A program made the position numbers and the translations under genes. A stretch of DNA of 64,000 nucleotides from Nonomuraea africana (GTDB taxonomy: Bacteria; Actinomycetota; Actinomycetes; Streptosporangiales; Streptosporangiaceae): assembly GCF_014873535.1 (NCBI RefSeq), contig NZ_JADBEF010000001.1, positions 7,626,001-7,690,000 on the forward strand, written 5' to 3'. Below the pieces are notes generated by a model. It saw only the letters and a list, made by a program, of their open reading frames with translations, was not told where the DNA came from and did not search any database. Positions 40,582 through 48,392 of this stretch are shown in pieces. Position 1 is the stretch's first letter, and each line of letters starts with the position of its first letter.

Positions 40582-42036
40582 CTACAGAGACCCTTGGCTG
40601 TGCTGGTCCCGGTACGTCTCGAGCAGCCGCAGCCACACCTCGCTGATGGTGGGGAAGGGCGGTACGGCGTGCCAGAGGCGTTCGATGGGAGTTTCGCCGA
40701 TGATCGCCACGGTGGCGGAGTGGAGGAGCTCGGCGACGCCTGGTCCGGCGAACGTGGCGCCGACGACGGTGCGGCGATCGGGGTCGATGAGGGCGCGGGC
40801 TCTGCCGCGGTAGTCCGGGTTGTGCTGGATGGCGCCGGCGACGTGGCCGAGATCGTAGTCGACGACATCGACGCGGCGGCCGGTGCGCCGGGCTTCGATG
40901 GTGGTGAGGCCGACACTGGCGATCTCGGGGTCGGTGAAGACGACCTGAGGTACGGCTGCGGTGTCGGCGGTGCCGGCGTGAGGGCTCCAGCGTCCGGTGT
41001 CGAGCGGGGTGCCGAAGGCGCGGGCGGCGATGACGGCGCCGGCGATGCGGGCCTGGTACTTGCCCTGGTGGGTGAGCAGGGCCCGCCGGTTGACGTCGCC
41101 CGCGGCGTAGAGCCAGTCGCCGGAGGCGGCGGTGACGGTGAGGGTGTCGTCGGTGGTGAGCCAGTCCCCGGGGGTCAGGCCGACGGTCTCGAGGCCGATG
41201 TCGCCGGTGCGGGGTGCGCGGCCGGTGGCGAAGAGGATCTCGTCCGCGGTGAGCCGGCCGCCGTCGGAGAGGGTGATGCGGACCTCGCCGCCCGTACGGG
41301 CAGCGGTGGCGACGGTCACGCCGAACCGCAGGTCGGTGCCCGCTTCGCGCAGGCGGTCGGCGACGAGTTCGCCGGCGAAGGGTTCCATGTGCGGCAGCAG
41401 GCGGGTGCCGCGGGCGAGGAGGATGACCTCGGTGCCGAGGGCCTGCCAGGCGGTGGCCATCTCGGTGGCCACGACGCCTGCGCCGACGATGACGAGTCGT
41501 CCGGGCGGCTGCGGGGCGCTGGTGGCTTCGCGGCTGGTCCAGGGGCGCAGGGCGGCGAGCCCGGGCAGGTCGGGGAGGGCGGCTGTGCTGCCGGTGCACA
41601 CGGCCACGGCGTGCCTGGCCCGCAGGTGGACGGTGCCGCCGTCGGGGGTGGTCACGGCCACGCGTCGTGGCCCGTCGAGTCGGCCATGGCCGCGTTGGAG
41701 GTCGATGCCGGCCGTCTTGAGCCATTCGACCTGGCCGTCGTCGTTCCAGTGGGCGGCCATGCGGTCGCGATGCGCCAGTACGGCGGCGGTGTCCAGCGGT
41801 CCGGCGGCGGCTGGGTCCAGGCCGGGCACTCGGCTGGCGTCGGCACGCAGGAGTGCGGGCCGCAGCAGGGCTTTGCTCGGTTCGCAAGCCCAGTAGGAGC
41901 ATTCGCCGCCGACGAGCTCGCTTTCCACGATGACGGTGCTCAGGCCGGCGGCGGTGGTCCGGTCGGCGACGTTCTCACCGACCGGGCCGGCCCCGATCAC
42001 GACCACGTCATAGGTACGGGTGTCTTCGGTGGTCAC
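40582..42036 (-). CDS. FAD-dependent pyridine-nucleotide-disulfide oxidoreductase family
   Basis: 484 residues. The FAD site is VVVIGAGPVGENVA, the NAD(P) site is LVIVGAGVVATEMATAW, and the second FAD contact is WLYAAGDVNRRALLTHQGKY. The redox pair lies in GGECSYWACEPSKALLRP: two cysteines four residues apart, as in dihydrolipoamide dehydrogenase and mercuric reductase (usually GGTCLNVGCIPSK), but with an unusual Glu before the first Cys and Glu before PSK. The C-terminal dimerisation domain is present, though without the typical HxHPTxxE motif at its expected place. Substrate unknown; a thiol or metal reductase is possible. Confidence 0.85.
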   Translation of the reverse strand: MTTEDTRTYDVVVIGAGPVGENVADRTTAAGLSTVIVESELVGGECSYWACEPSKALLRPALLRADASRVPGLDPAAAGPLDTAAVLAHRDRMAAHWNDDGQVEWLKTAGIDLQRGHGRLDGPRRVAVTTPDGGTVHLRARHAVAVCTGSTAALPDLPGLAALRPWTSREATSAPQPPGRLVIVGAGVVATEMATAWQALGTEVILLARGTRLLPHMEPFAGELVADRLREAGTDLRFGVTVATAARTGGEVRITLSDGGRLTADEILFATGRAPRTGDIGLETVGLTPGDWLTTDDTLTVTAASGDWLYAAGDVNRRALLTHQGKYQARIAGAVIAARAFGTPLDTGRWSPHAGTADTAAVPQVVFTDPEIASVGLTTIEARRTGRRVDVVDYDLGHVAGAIQHNPDYRGRARALIDPDRRTVVGATFAGPGVAELLHSATVAIIGETPIERLWHAVPPFPTISEVWLRLLETYRDQHSQGSL

Positions 42037-42077
42037 TGGTCCTCCATGGTGTGGCCGTGTCTCGGGTATGCCGCTGG

Positions 42078-42524
42078 TCAGCGGCCGGGTAGCCGTTGGG
42101 TGATCTCCTGCAGGAACCAGCGGTTGCCGTCGGGGTCGTCGAACGAGGCGAAGGTGCCGTAGCTGGCGCGCTGCGGGTGCAGGCCCATGACGCGGCCGGT
42201 CTCGCCGGCCTGGTGGAAGGCGCCGGTGGCGTCGTGGAACGGGCCGGTGACGTCGACGCCGCGGCCCGCCAGCTCCTTGTGGGCCTGCTCGATGTCGGAC
42301 ACGATCAGGTGCAGTCCCTGGACCGTGCCGGGTTCGGCGTCGGTGAGGCCGTCACCGAAGATGATCGAGCAGGCCGAACCGGGGGGAGTGACCTGAATGA
42401 TCCGGTAACCGTCGTTGATGGGGAAGTCCGCGTCGAGGCGGAAGCCCAGCTGCCGGGTGTAGAAGTCCTTGGCGCGGTCGGTGTCGGATACGGGCAGGAC
42501 GACGACTTCGAGCTTCATGTCCAT
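42078..42524 (-). CDS. VOC-family glyoxalase-like protein
   Basis: 148 residues, MDMKLEVVVLPVSDTDRAKD and FASFDDPDGNRWFLQEIT marking the two halves of a vicinal-oxygen-chelate domain. The final PDGNRWFLQE carries a likely metal-binding Glu. It lies between the flavoprotein and a secreted hydrolase, all on the minus strand with 29-41 base gaps, so it is likely part of the same operon. Confidence 0.88.
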   Translation of the reverse strand: MDMKLEVVVLPVSDTDRAKDFYTRQLGFRLDADFPINDGYRIIQVTPPGSACSIIFGDGLTDAEPGTVQGLHLIVSDIEQAHKELAGRGVDVTGPFHDATGAFHQAGETGRVMGLHPQRASYGTFASFDDPDGNRWFLQEITQRLPGR

Positions 42525-42553
42525 GGTCGTGATCTTTCTTTCGCGTCGTGGGG

Positions 42554-43381
42554 CTATCGGGTGGCGCGTGCGGCCTTCTCGATGACGCCGGCCACGGTCT
42601 TGGGCTGGGAGACGGCGACGGAGTGGGAGGCGCGTACTTCGACGGAGTACGCGTGGGCGCGCTTGGCCATGTAGCGCTGGACTGCGGCGGGGATGTTGAG
42701 GTCCTGGGTCGTGATGATGGCCCAGGTGGGCTTGTCCTTCCAGGCGGCGGCCTCGGTCTTCTCCTCCAGGGCGGACTGGGCGATGGGCCGCTGGGTGGCG
42801 GCCATGAGGGCCGCGGTGCCGGCCGGTACGTCGGCGGCGAACTGGTGGTGGAACTTGCCGGGCTTGATGTACAGGTCGGTTCCGGTGGTGCCGTCGGGGA
42901 GGGTGAAGGGGGTGGGGTCGAGGGCGCCGGGGAGGGTGGAGCCGGGGAATTTGTTCGTCAGCTCCAGGGCGGTCTCGCCGGGGGCGGGCAGGAAGGCGGC
43001 GACGTACACGAGGGCCTTGACCTGAGGGTCGTTCGCACCGGCGACGCTGATGACCGAGCCGCCGTAGGAGTGCCCGACGAGGATCTTGGGTCCGGCGACG
43101 TGGTCGAGGACGCTGCGGAGTGCGGCCGCGTCGTTGGCCGGTCCGCGCAGCGGGTTGGCCGCGGCGACGACGGGGTAGCCGTCCGCGCGCAGCTCTTCGA
43201 TCACCGCGTTCCAGCTGGAGGCGTCGGCGAAGGCGCCGTGCTCCAGCACGATGGTCGGCTTGGCGGGCTTGTCCGCCGCGAGGGCGGGCGTGGCGACGGC
43301 GGTGGTCAGGAGACCGATCGCGACCGTCGACAGGGCGCCCAACATGAGCCCCCGGCTGCGTACACCCTTGCTGCTGACCAC
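42554..43381 (-). CDS. Secreted alpha/beta hydrolase
   Basis: 275 residues with a Sec signal (LGALSTVAIGLLTTAVATPA, cleavage near ALA-AD). Mature enzyme: IVLEHGAFADASSWNAVIE, nucleophile in ILVGHSYGGSVIS and a His region RASHSVAVSQPKTV. It resembles the EstC/salicylate-esterase-like group of alpha/beta hydrolases. About 70 bases upstream lies a 33-base motif shared with two other hydrolase genes of the cluster. Confidence 0.88.
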   Translation of the reverse strand: MVSSKGVRSRGLMLGALSTVAIGLLTTAVATPALAADKPAKPTIVLEHGAFADASSWNAVIEELRADGYPVVAAANPLRGPANDAAALRSVLDHVAGPKILVGHSYGGSVISVAGANDPQVKALVYVAAFLPAPGETALELTNKFPGSTLPGALDPTPFTLPDGTTGTDLYIKPGKFHHQFAADVPAGTAALMAATQRPIAQSALEEKTEAAAWKDKPTWAIITTQDLNIPAAVQRYMAKRAHAYSVEVRASHSVAVSQPKTVAGVIEKAARATR

Positions 43382-43447
43382 GAAATTCCCCTTTCAGGAG
43401 GCTTCAGATGTCTGACGCCATCACTGTTGTCTGGGAAGGACCGCGGT

Positions 43448-43480
43448 CACATCCGTCACTTGACGGTCAGTCACGGCGAG
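43448..43480 (-). promoter_or_regulatory. Shared hydrolase-cluster motif, copy A
   Basis: In the gene's reading direction: CTGACCGTCAAGTGACGGAT followed by GTG, ending 66 bases before the secreted-hydrolase start. Very similar sequences occur at 43704-43736 and 47408-47440, in the same orientation and at similar distance from their genes. The 430-base interval 43382-43811 holds this and copy B and no gene. Confidence 0.6.
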
Positions 43481-43703
43481 TCAGCCGGGCCGTCGTTCGG
43501 TGCCACAACTGCGCTGGTCGGCGGGCTTCCTGGCCTTCCGTGGCACTCGTGTGCGCGCCTCAGCGCGTTAAGCCATTCAACTCATCAGTCTGTGACGTGA
43601 GCACGGGCGGCACCGCCTGGCCGTGGGCCGCGAGCTGCGCGCATGTCTCCGCATGCGGTCCGCTGACCTGCGCCGCGGCGTGTGTGACGTGCGCCCGGAG
43701 CGG

Positions 43704-43736
43704 CTCGCCGGTGCTGACCGTCAACTGACTGATGTG
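43704..43736 (+). promoter_or_regulatory. Shared hydrolase-cluster motif, copy B
   Basis: CGCCGGTGCTGACCGTCAAC followed by TGACTGATGTG, ending 75 bases before the tannase-family gene. In all three copies an ACAGTRA element follows 15-30 bases later. The GTCAAC hexamer could be a -35 of an ECF-type promoter, or the whole may be an operator. Confidence 0.6.
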
Positions 43737-43811
43737 CCGGGTCCCGGCCGCGAACGACAGTGAGACGCACCGCAACAGCCGACGACCCGGCACATCAGCG
43801 AGAGGAACGTC

Positions 43812-45440
43812 ATGAAACGCCTTCTGATCATCTTTGCGGCCGGAGTGTCGCTGGCGGCGGCGGCGTGCCTGCCGGCCGCGGCTTCGGCCGGCACCACGCG
43901 CTCCGCCGCCGTCTCGTTCACGTGCTCGTCCATCTCCGTGAATGCTCCGGAGGGCACCACGGTGGAGTCCGTGACGGCGGTGAGCCGGGAGGCGGGCACC
44001 GTGACCGTCCCTCCGGTGCCGCCGTTCACCAACGTGGTCGAGATCCCGGACGTGCCGGCCTACTGCGATGTCACGGTCACGCTCACCCACCCGGGCGTCG
44101 GCGACCACGCCAAGGTGCGGATCTGGCTGCCGGAGACGGGCTGGACCGGCCGTTTCCAGGCGTTGGGCGGCAGCGCCTTCGCCGCCGGCGACTACGGCGC
44201 GGGCCTGGCCGGCGCGATCAAGAGCGGCTACGCCGCCGCGACCACCGACGCCGGCGTCGGCACGTACCTGGACACCGGCTGGGCCCTGAACAGTGACGGC
44301 GAGGTCGACACGGCGCTGCTGAAGAACTTCGCCGACCGGTCCCAGCACGAGATGGCGGTCGTCGGCAAGCAGGTGGTCAACGAGGTCTACGGCAGGCCGG
44401 TCTCCTACTCGTACTGGACCGGCTGCTCGACCGGCGGCCGCCAGGGCTACATGGAGGCCCAGCGCCACCCCGGCGACTTCGACGGCATTCTGGCCACTGC
44501 TCCGGCGATCAACTGGGACGAGTTCGAGGTCGCGACCCTGTGGCCGCAGGTGGTGATGAACGAGGAGAACACCTTCCCCTCCCCTTGTGAGTTCAGCGCC
44601 TTCAACGAGGCCGCCGTCAAGGCCTGCGACCCGCTCGACGGCGCTCCCGACGGGCTGATCGGCGACCCCGCCACGTGCACCTTCGACCCGCGGAAACTCA
44701 TCGGCAAGAGCGTCGAATGCGACGGCGAGCAGGAGACCATCACCGCGGCCGACGCCGCCGTCGTCCGCAAGATCTGGGACGGCCCCCGCACCCCGTCCGG
44801 GAGAAAGTTGTGGTCCGGCATCCCGATCGGAGCCGGCTTCGACCTCGCCGGCACCCGCGTCGACGCGGACGGCAACCGGGTGGGCGCGCCGTTCCCCGTA
44901 CCGGCCACCTGGGTCTCGACGTTCCTGAAGCGGCAGCCCTCCTACGACCTCTCGACGATCACCTACGCCGAGTTCGCCAAGCTGTTCGAGCAGTCCCAGG
45001 CCGAGTACGACGCGATCATCGGCACCGATGATCCCAACCTGTCGGCGTTCCGCAGGTCCGGCGGCAAGCTCCTCACCTGGCACGGCCAGGCCGACCAGCT
45101 GATTCCCGCCCAGGGCACCGTGGACTACCGCCGGCGGGTGGAGCTGGCCATGGGCGGTGCGGCCCGGGTCGACGACTTCTACCGGCTGTTCCTGGCGCCG
45201 GGCGTCGCCCACTGCGCCGGCCCCACGAGCACCGGCCCCGCACCCACCGACGCCCTCGGCGCCCTGACGGCCTGGGTCGAACAAGGCAAGGCCCCGCAGA
45301 CGCTGAGCGCCGCCATCACGGACTCCTCCGGCAAGACGGTGACGCGCGAGTTGTGTCGGTACCCGTCCGTCTCCCGCTATACCGGCCACGGCGACCCGGC
45401 CGACGCCGGCAGCTACTACTGCGCCCCCGCCCGGCACTGA
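43812..45440 (+). CDS. Tannase/feruloyl-esterase family secreted hydrolase
   Basis: 542 residues with a signal peptide (LLIIFAAGVSLAAAACLPAA, then ASA). The tannase fold is indicated by the nucleophile elbow YWTGCSTGGRQGYMEAQRHP, the acid TWHGQADQLIPAQ and the His in LAPGVAHCAG. Paired cysteines flank the active site (GCSTGG and AHCAG), as in the family. It hydrolyses ester bonds of plant phenolics or similar aryl esters outside the cell; exact substrate unknown. The preceding 33-base motif is shared with two other hydrolase genes. Confidence 0.9.
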   Translation: MKRLLIIFAAGVSLAAAACLPAAASAGTTRSAAVSFTCSSISVNAPEGTTVESVTAVSREAGTVTVPPVPPFTNVVEIPDVPAYCDVTVTLTHPGVGDHAKVRIWLPETGWTGRFQALGGSAFAAGDYGAGLAGAIKSGYAAATTDAGVGTYLDTGWALNSDGEVDTALLKNFADRSQHEMAVVGKQVVNEVYGRPVSYSYWTGCSTGGRQGYMEAQRHPGDFDGILATAPAINWDEFEVATLWPQVVMNEENTFPSPCEFSAFNEAAVKACDPLDGAPDGLIGDPATCTFDPRKLIGKSVECDGEQETITAADAAVVRKIWDGPRTPSGRKLWSGIPIGAGFDLAGTRVDADGNRVGAPFPVPATWVSTFLKRQPSYDLSTITYAEFAKLFEQSQAEYDAIIGTDDPNLSAFRRSGGKLLTWHGQADQLIPAQGTVDYRRRVELAMGGAARVDDFYRLFLAPGVAHCAGPTSTGPAPTDALGALTAWVEQGKAPQTLSAAITDSSGKTVTRELCRYPSVSRYTGHGDPADAGSYYCAPARH

Positions 45441-45473
45441 CAACCGTCCACTCTTCTGGAAAGACCGCCAATC

Positions 45474-46022
45474 ATGAAAGCGTCATCCCTGCTGAAGCTG
45501 TACCTGGGCCGTGGAGTCCTGGCCGTGGCGTGGGCCGCGACGTTCGCCTCCGCGCACGACTCCATCGACACCCTCGCGATCACCTTGCTGGTCGTCTACC
45601 CGCTGATCGACGCGGTGTCGTCGCTGATCGAGCTGCGTGCGGTCCAGGACGGATCAGAGGGTCGCCTGACGCTGTTCAACGGGGTGCTCAGCACTCTGGC
45701 CGCCGTCGGAGTCGGCCTGGCGGGGGCGGGCGGGGTGGCGGCGGTGCTGCACGTGTTCGGTGCCTGGGCCGTCGTCTCCGGCGCGGCGCAGGTGCTGGTC
45801 GGGCTGCGGCGGCGCGGCCCGGAGCTGGGCAAGCAATGGCCGATGCTGATCGCGGGCGGTCTGTCGTTCCTCGTGGGCATCTTCTACAACATCCAGGCCC
45901 TGGGGGACGACGCCTCGCTCGACGTGCTGTCGGTCTATGCCACCGGCGGCGGCGTGTTCTTCATCATCCAGGCCGGGCTGCTGGCCTGGCGTGCCCGCCA
46001 GCGGCACACGCAGACCGTCTGA
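45474..46022 (+). CDS. DUF308/HdeD-type membrane protein
   Basis: 182 residues with about six transmembrane helices (LYLGRGVLAVAWAATFASAH, LAITLLVVYPLIDAVSSLIE, VLSTLAAVGVGLAGAGGVAA and others) and very short loops, like HdeD/DUF308 proteins. It starts 33 bases after the esterase gene on the same strand and ends just before a strong terminator, so the two form an operon. Function of the family is unclear; acid or stress resistance has been suggested for HdeD. Confidence 0.8.
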   Translation: MKASSLLKLYLGRGVLAVAWAATFASAHDSIDTLAITLLVVYPLIDAVSSLIELRAVQDGSEGRLTLFNGVLSTLAAVGVGLAGAGGVAAVLHVFGAWAVVSGAAQVLVGLRRRGPELGKQWPMLIAGGLSFLVGIFYNIQALGDDASLDVLSVYATGGGVFFIIQAGLLAWRARQRHTQTV

Positions 46023-46060
46023 CGGCACTCTGGGCTCGGCCCGATCCGGCCGAAGGGCAA

Positions 46061-46097
46061 GGCCTCCACTGCGCTGCGGCGCAGTGGAGGCCTTTTT
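46061..46097 (+). terminator. Strong intrinsic terminator
   Basis: GGCCTCCACTGCGC, loop TGCG, GCGCAGTGGAGGCC, then TTTTT: a perfect 14-bp stem with a T-run, 38 bases after the DUF308 gene. Confidence 0.9.
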
Positions 46098-46210
46098 GTG
46101 GCTGGATGTACGTTTCCCGCCTGCGGGGGGACGCCGACATCGGCTCCCTCGCGTGCGGCGCTTCGTGGCGGCTCGCGGAGGGCGCGGGTGCGACACGGCC
46201 ACGAAGACAC

Positions 46211-46245
46211 CGACAGCCTGCCGGATCGCATCCGGCAGGCTGTCG
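46211..46245 (-). terminator. 16-bp hairpin after the epoxide-hydrolase-like gene
   Basis: CGACAGCCTGCCGGAT, loop CGC, ATCCGGCAGGCTGTCG: a perfect 16-bp stem 36 bases past the stop of the minus-strand gene at 46281. No T-run. Confidence 0.6.
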
Positions 46246-46280
46246 CGAAATCGCAGGCAGTGGGCTGGCTGTCGCGTTCG

Positions 46281-47339
46281 TCAGAAGTGGTCCACGTCGA
46301 CGACGGCCTGGGCGAAGGCCGTGGGCGCTTCCTGCGGAAGGTTGTGGCCGATACCGCGAAGGAGGCGGTGTTCGTAGGCGCCGGTGAACATGTTGCGGTA
46401 CGACGAGCCGTCGCCCGGCGGCGCCGTGAAGGGGTCGCGCTCGGCGTCAAGGGTGATGGTCGGCACCTTGATGACCGGCCGATCGGCGAGCCGCTGCTCC
46501 AGACCGTCGTAACGGCGCTCCCCGTCGGCCAGGCTCAGCCGCCACCGGTAGTTGTGGATCACGATGGCGGCGTAGTCGGGGTTGTCGAAGGCCGCGGCCG
46601 TACGCTCGAAGGTGGCGTCGTCGAAGTCCCACGTCGGGGAGACCGTGTCCCAGACGAGCCGGTTCAGGTCGTGACGCTTGCTCTTGTCCTCCATGGCCTG
46701 CCGCCCCCGCTCGGTGGCGAAGTAGTACTGGTACCACCAGGCGTATTCCGCCTTCGGTGGCAGCGGGGAGAGGTTGGCCTCGAGGTTCGTGATGACGTAG
46801 CCGCTCACCGACACCAGGGCCTTGCACCGCTGCGGCCACAGAGCCGCGATGATGTCGGCGGTCCTCGACCCCCAGTCGAAGCCGGCGAGCACGGCCTTGT
46901 CGATCTCGAGGGCGTCCATCAGGGCGATGATGTCGAGCGCGATCGCCGACTGCTGGGCGTTGCGGAACGTCTTCGAGGACAGGAACCGTGTCGTGCCGTG
47001 ACCGCGCAGGTAGGGAACGATCACCCGGTAACCCTGCGCCGCCAGCAGCGGAGCGACGTCGACGAAGCTGTGGATGTCGTACGGCCAGCCGTGCAGGCAG
47101 ATGACCACGGGCCCGCCGGCCGGGCCGGCCTCGGCGTAACCGATGTCCAACAGCCCGGCCTTGACCTGCTTCAGCGAGGCGAAGGACGTGTGCGTGCCGG
47201 GCGTGACCGCCGGCAACGTCGGGGCCGCCCCGCGCGTGGTGGCGGAGGCGGCCGGGAAGGCCTGCAAGCCCGCCAGCGAGGCGACGGTCGCGCCGGTGGC
47301 CAAACCGACGGCCTTGCCGAAGGTGCGCCTGTTGATCAT
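46281..47339 (-). CDS. Tat-secreted alpha/beta hydrolase (epoxide-hydrolase-like)
   Basis: 352 residues from the ATG at 47339, with GGAGGACTCCAC upstream. A twin-arginine signal is visible (MINRRTFGKAVGLATGATVA). Mature part: VICLHGWPYDIHSFVDVAPL, the nucleophile as Asp in LAGFDWGSRTADI (as in epoxide hydrolases and dehalogenases), and a His in GIGHNLPQEAP. The Asp nucleophile makes an epoxide or haloalkane hydrolase more likely than an esterase. Motif copy C lies upstream. Confidence 0.87.
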   Translation of the reverse strand: MINRRTFGKAVGLATGATVASLAGLQAFPAASATTRGAAPTLPAVTPGTHTSFASLKQVKAGLLDIGYAEAGPAGGPVVICLHGWPYDIHSFVDVAPLLAAQGYRVIVPYLRGHGTTRFLSSKTFRNAQQSAIALDIIALMDALEIDKAVLAGFDWGSRTADIIAALWPQRCKALVSVSGYVITNLEANLSPLPPKAEYAWWYQYYFATERGRQAMEDKSKRHDLNRLVWDTVSPTWDFDDATFERTAAAFDNPDYAAIVIHNYRWRLSLADGERRYDGLEQRLADRPVIKVPTITLDAERDPFTAPPGDGSSYRNMFTGAYEHRLLRGIGHNLPQEAPTAFAQAVVDVDHF

Positions 47340-47407
47340 GTGGAGTCCTCCGTGTCGTGTCACAGGGAATGCGGCATTTCTTACTGTTTCGGGCAGGGGG
47401 AATCCGA

Positions 47408-47440
47408 CACATCAGTCAGATGACGGTGAGACATGGCGAA
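47408..47440 (-). promoter_or_regulatory. Shared hydrolase-cluster motif, copy C
   Basis: In gene direction: CGCCATGTCTCACCGTCATC followed by TGACTGATGTG, ending 68 bases before the Tat-secreted hydrolase. Matches copies A (43448) and B (43704). Confidence 0.6.
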
Positions 47441-47611
47441 CGGCAGCCGTGCCGGCCACACGAAACTTTCTCCCCGGGCCTGGTGTCCGGGCAGACCTCG
47501 CCGGACCAGCGACGCAAGGCGGACAGGGACATTCAGTCATTCGACTGTTCCCGCCCGGGCGCATCCGGACAATCCTTGATCAGACCTGGTCCTGAGCCTT
47601 TCGGAGGATCC

Positions 47612-48385
47612 GTGAACCCCACTCCCGTCGTCTTCATCCACGGTGCGTGGCTCCACGCGTCGTCGTGGGAGTCATGGAACGAGCGCTTCTCCAGTTTCGG
47701 GTTCGCCGTCTGCGCGCCGGGCTGGCCGGGAGAACCCGCCACGGTGGGCGAGGCCCGCCGGCACCCCGAGACGCTCCACGAGCTGGGGCTCGAGGCGCTC
47801 ACGAATCACTACGCGCGCATCGTCCGTTCCTTCGACACCCCGCCCGTGATCGTCGGCCATTCGGTGGGTGGGCTCATCGCGCAGCACCTCCTCGGCACGA
47901 ACGCGGGCCGTGCCGCGGTCGCCATCGCCCCCACCCCGGTCGATCACGCGACCGCCCTGGCGCCCGGGCAGCCGTGGCCGGTGTCGATGGACGCCGGGAG
48001 GTTCCGGCGGCTGTTCGCCAACGCGGTCACCGAGCAGGAGTCTGCCGAGCTGTTCGAGCGCCACGTCGTTCCCGGGTCACGCCGGCTGCTGGCCGAGCTG
48101 GGAGACGGCGGTGCCGTACGGCACCCGCGGGCGGTCGTGGACCACGGCAACACCGGCCGCGGCCCGCTGCTGCTGATCTCGGGACAGGAGGACCGGCTGG
48201 TGCCCGACCACGTCACCCGGGCCGTGTACAAGTTGTACGGCGACTCGACGGCCACCAGCAACCTCAAGCAGTTCCCGGACCGGGCCCATTCGCTGGTCCT
48301 CGACAGCGGCTGGCGGGCGGTCGCCGACTACGTGCTGGTTTGGCTCGCCGAGCAAGGGGTGCGCGCCGACCCGTCAAAGTGGTGA
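47612..48385 (+). CDS. Alpha/beta hydrolase
   Basis: 257 residues from the GTG at 47612, preceded by CGGAGGATCC. VVFIHGAWLHASSWESW, nucleophile elbow PVIVGHSVGGLIAQHLL, acid region LLISGQEDRLVPDHV and His in PDRAHSLVLDSG are all in place. No signal peptide. An upstream in-frame extension exists but lacks a ribosome site and has non-protein-like composition. It is convergent with the LAL regulator 8 bases away. Confidence 0.88.
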   Translation: MNPTPVVFIHGAWLHASSWESWNERFSSFGFAVCAPGWPGEPATVGEARRHPETLHELGLEALTNHYARIVRSFDTPPVIVGHSVGGLIAQHLLGTNAGRAAVAIAPTPVDHATALAPGQPWPVSMDAGRFRRLFANAVTEQESAELFERHVVPGSRRLLAELGDGGAVRHPRAVVDHGNTGRGPLLLISGQEDRLVPDHVTRAVYKLYGDSTATSNLKQFPDRAHSLVLDSGWRAVADYVLVWLAEQGVRADPSKW

Positions 48386-48392
48386 AGGAGGC

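Noticed and set aside
39766..42162. 798-codon plus-strand frame opposite the flavoprotein
   Set aside because: Antisense shadow: Gly/Val/Arg-rich translation without motifs, while the minus strand encodes a complete FAD oxidoreductase.
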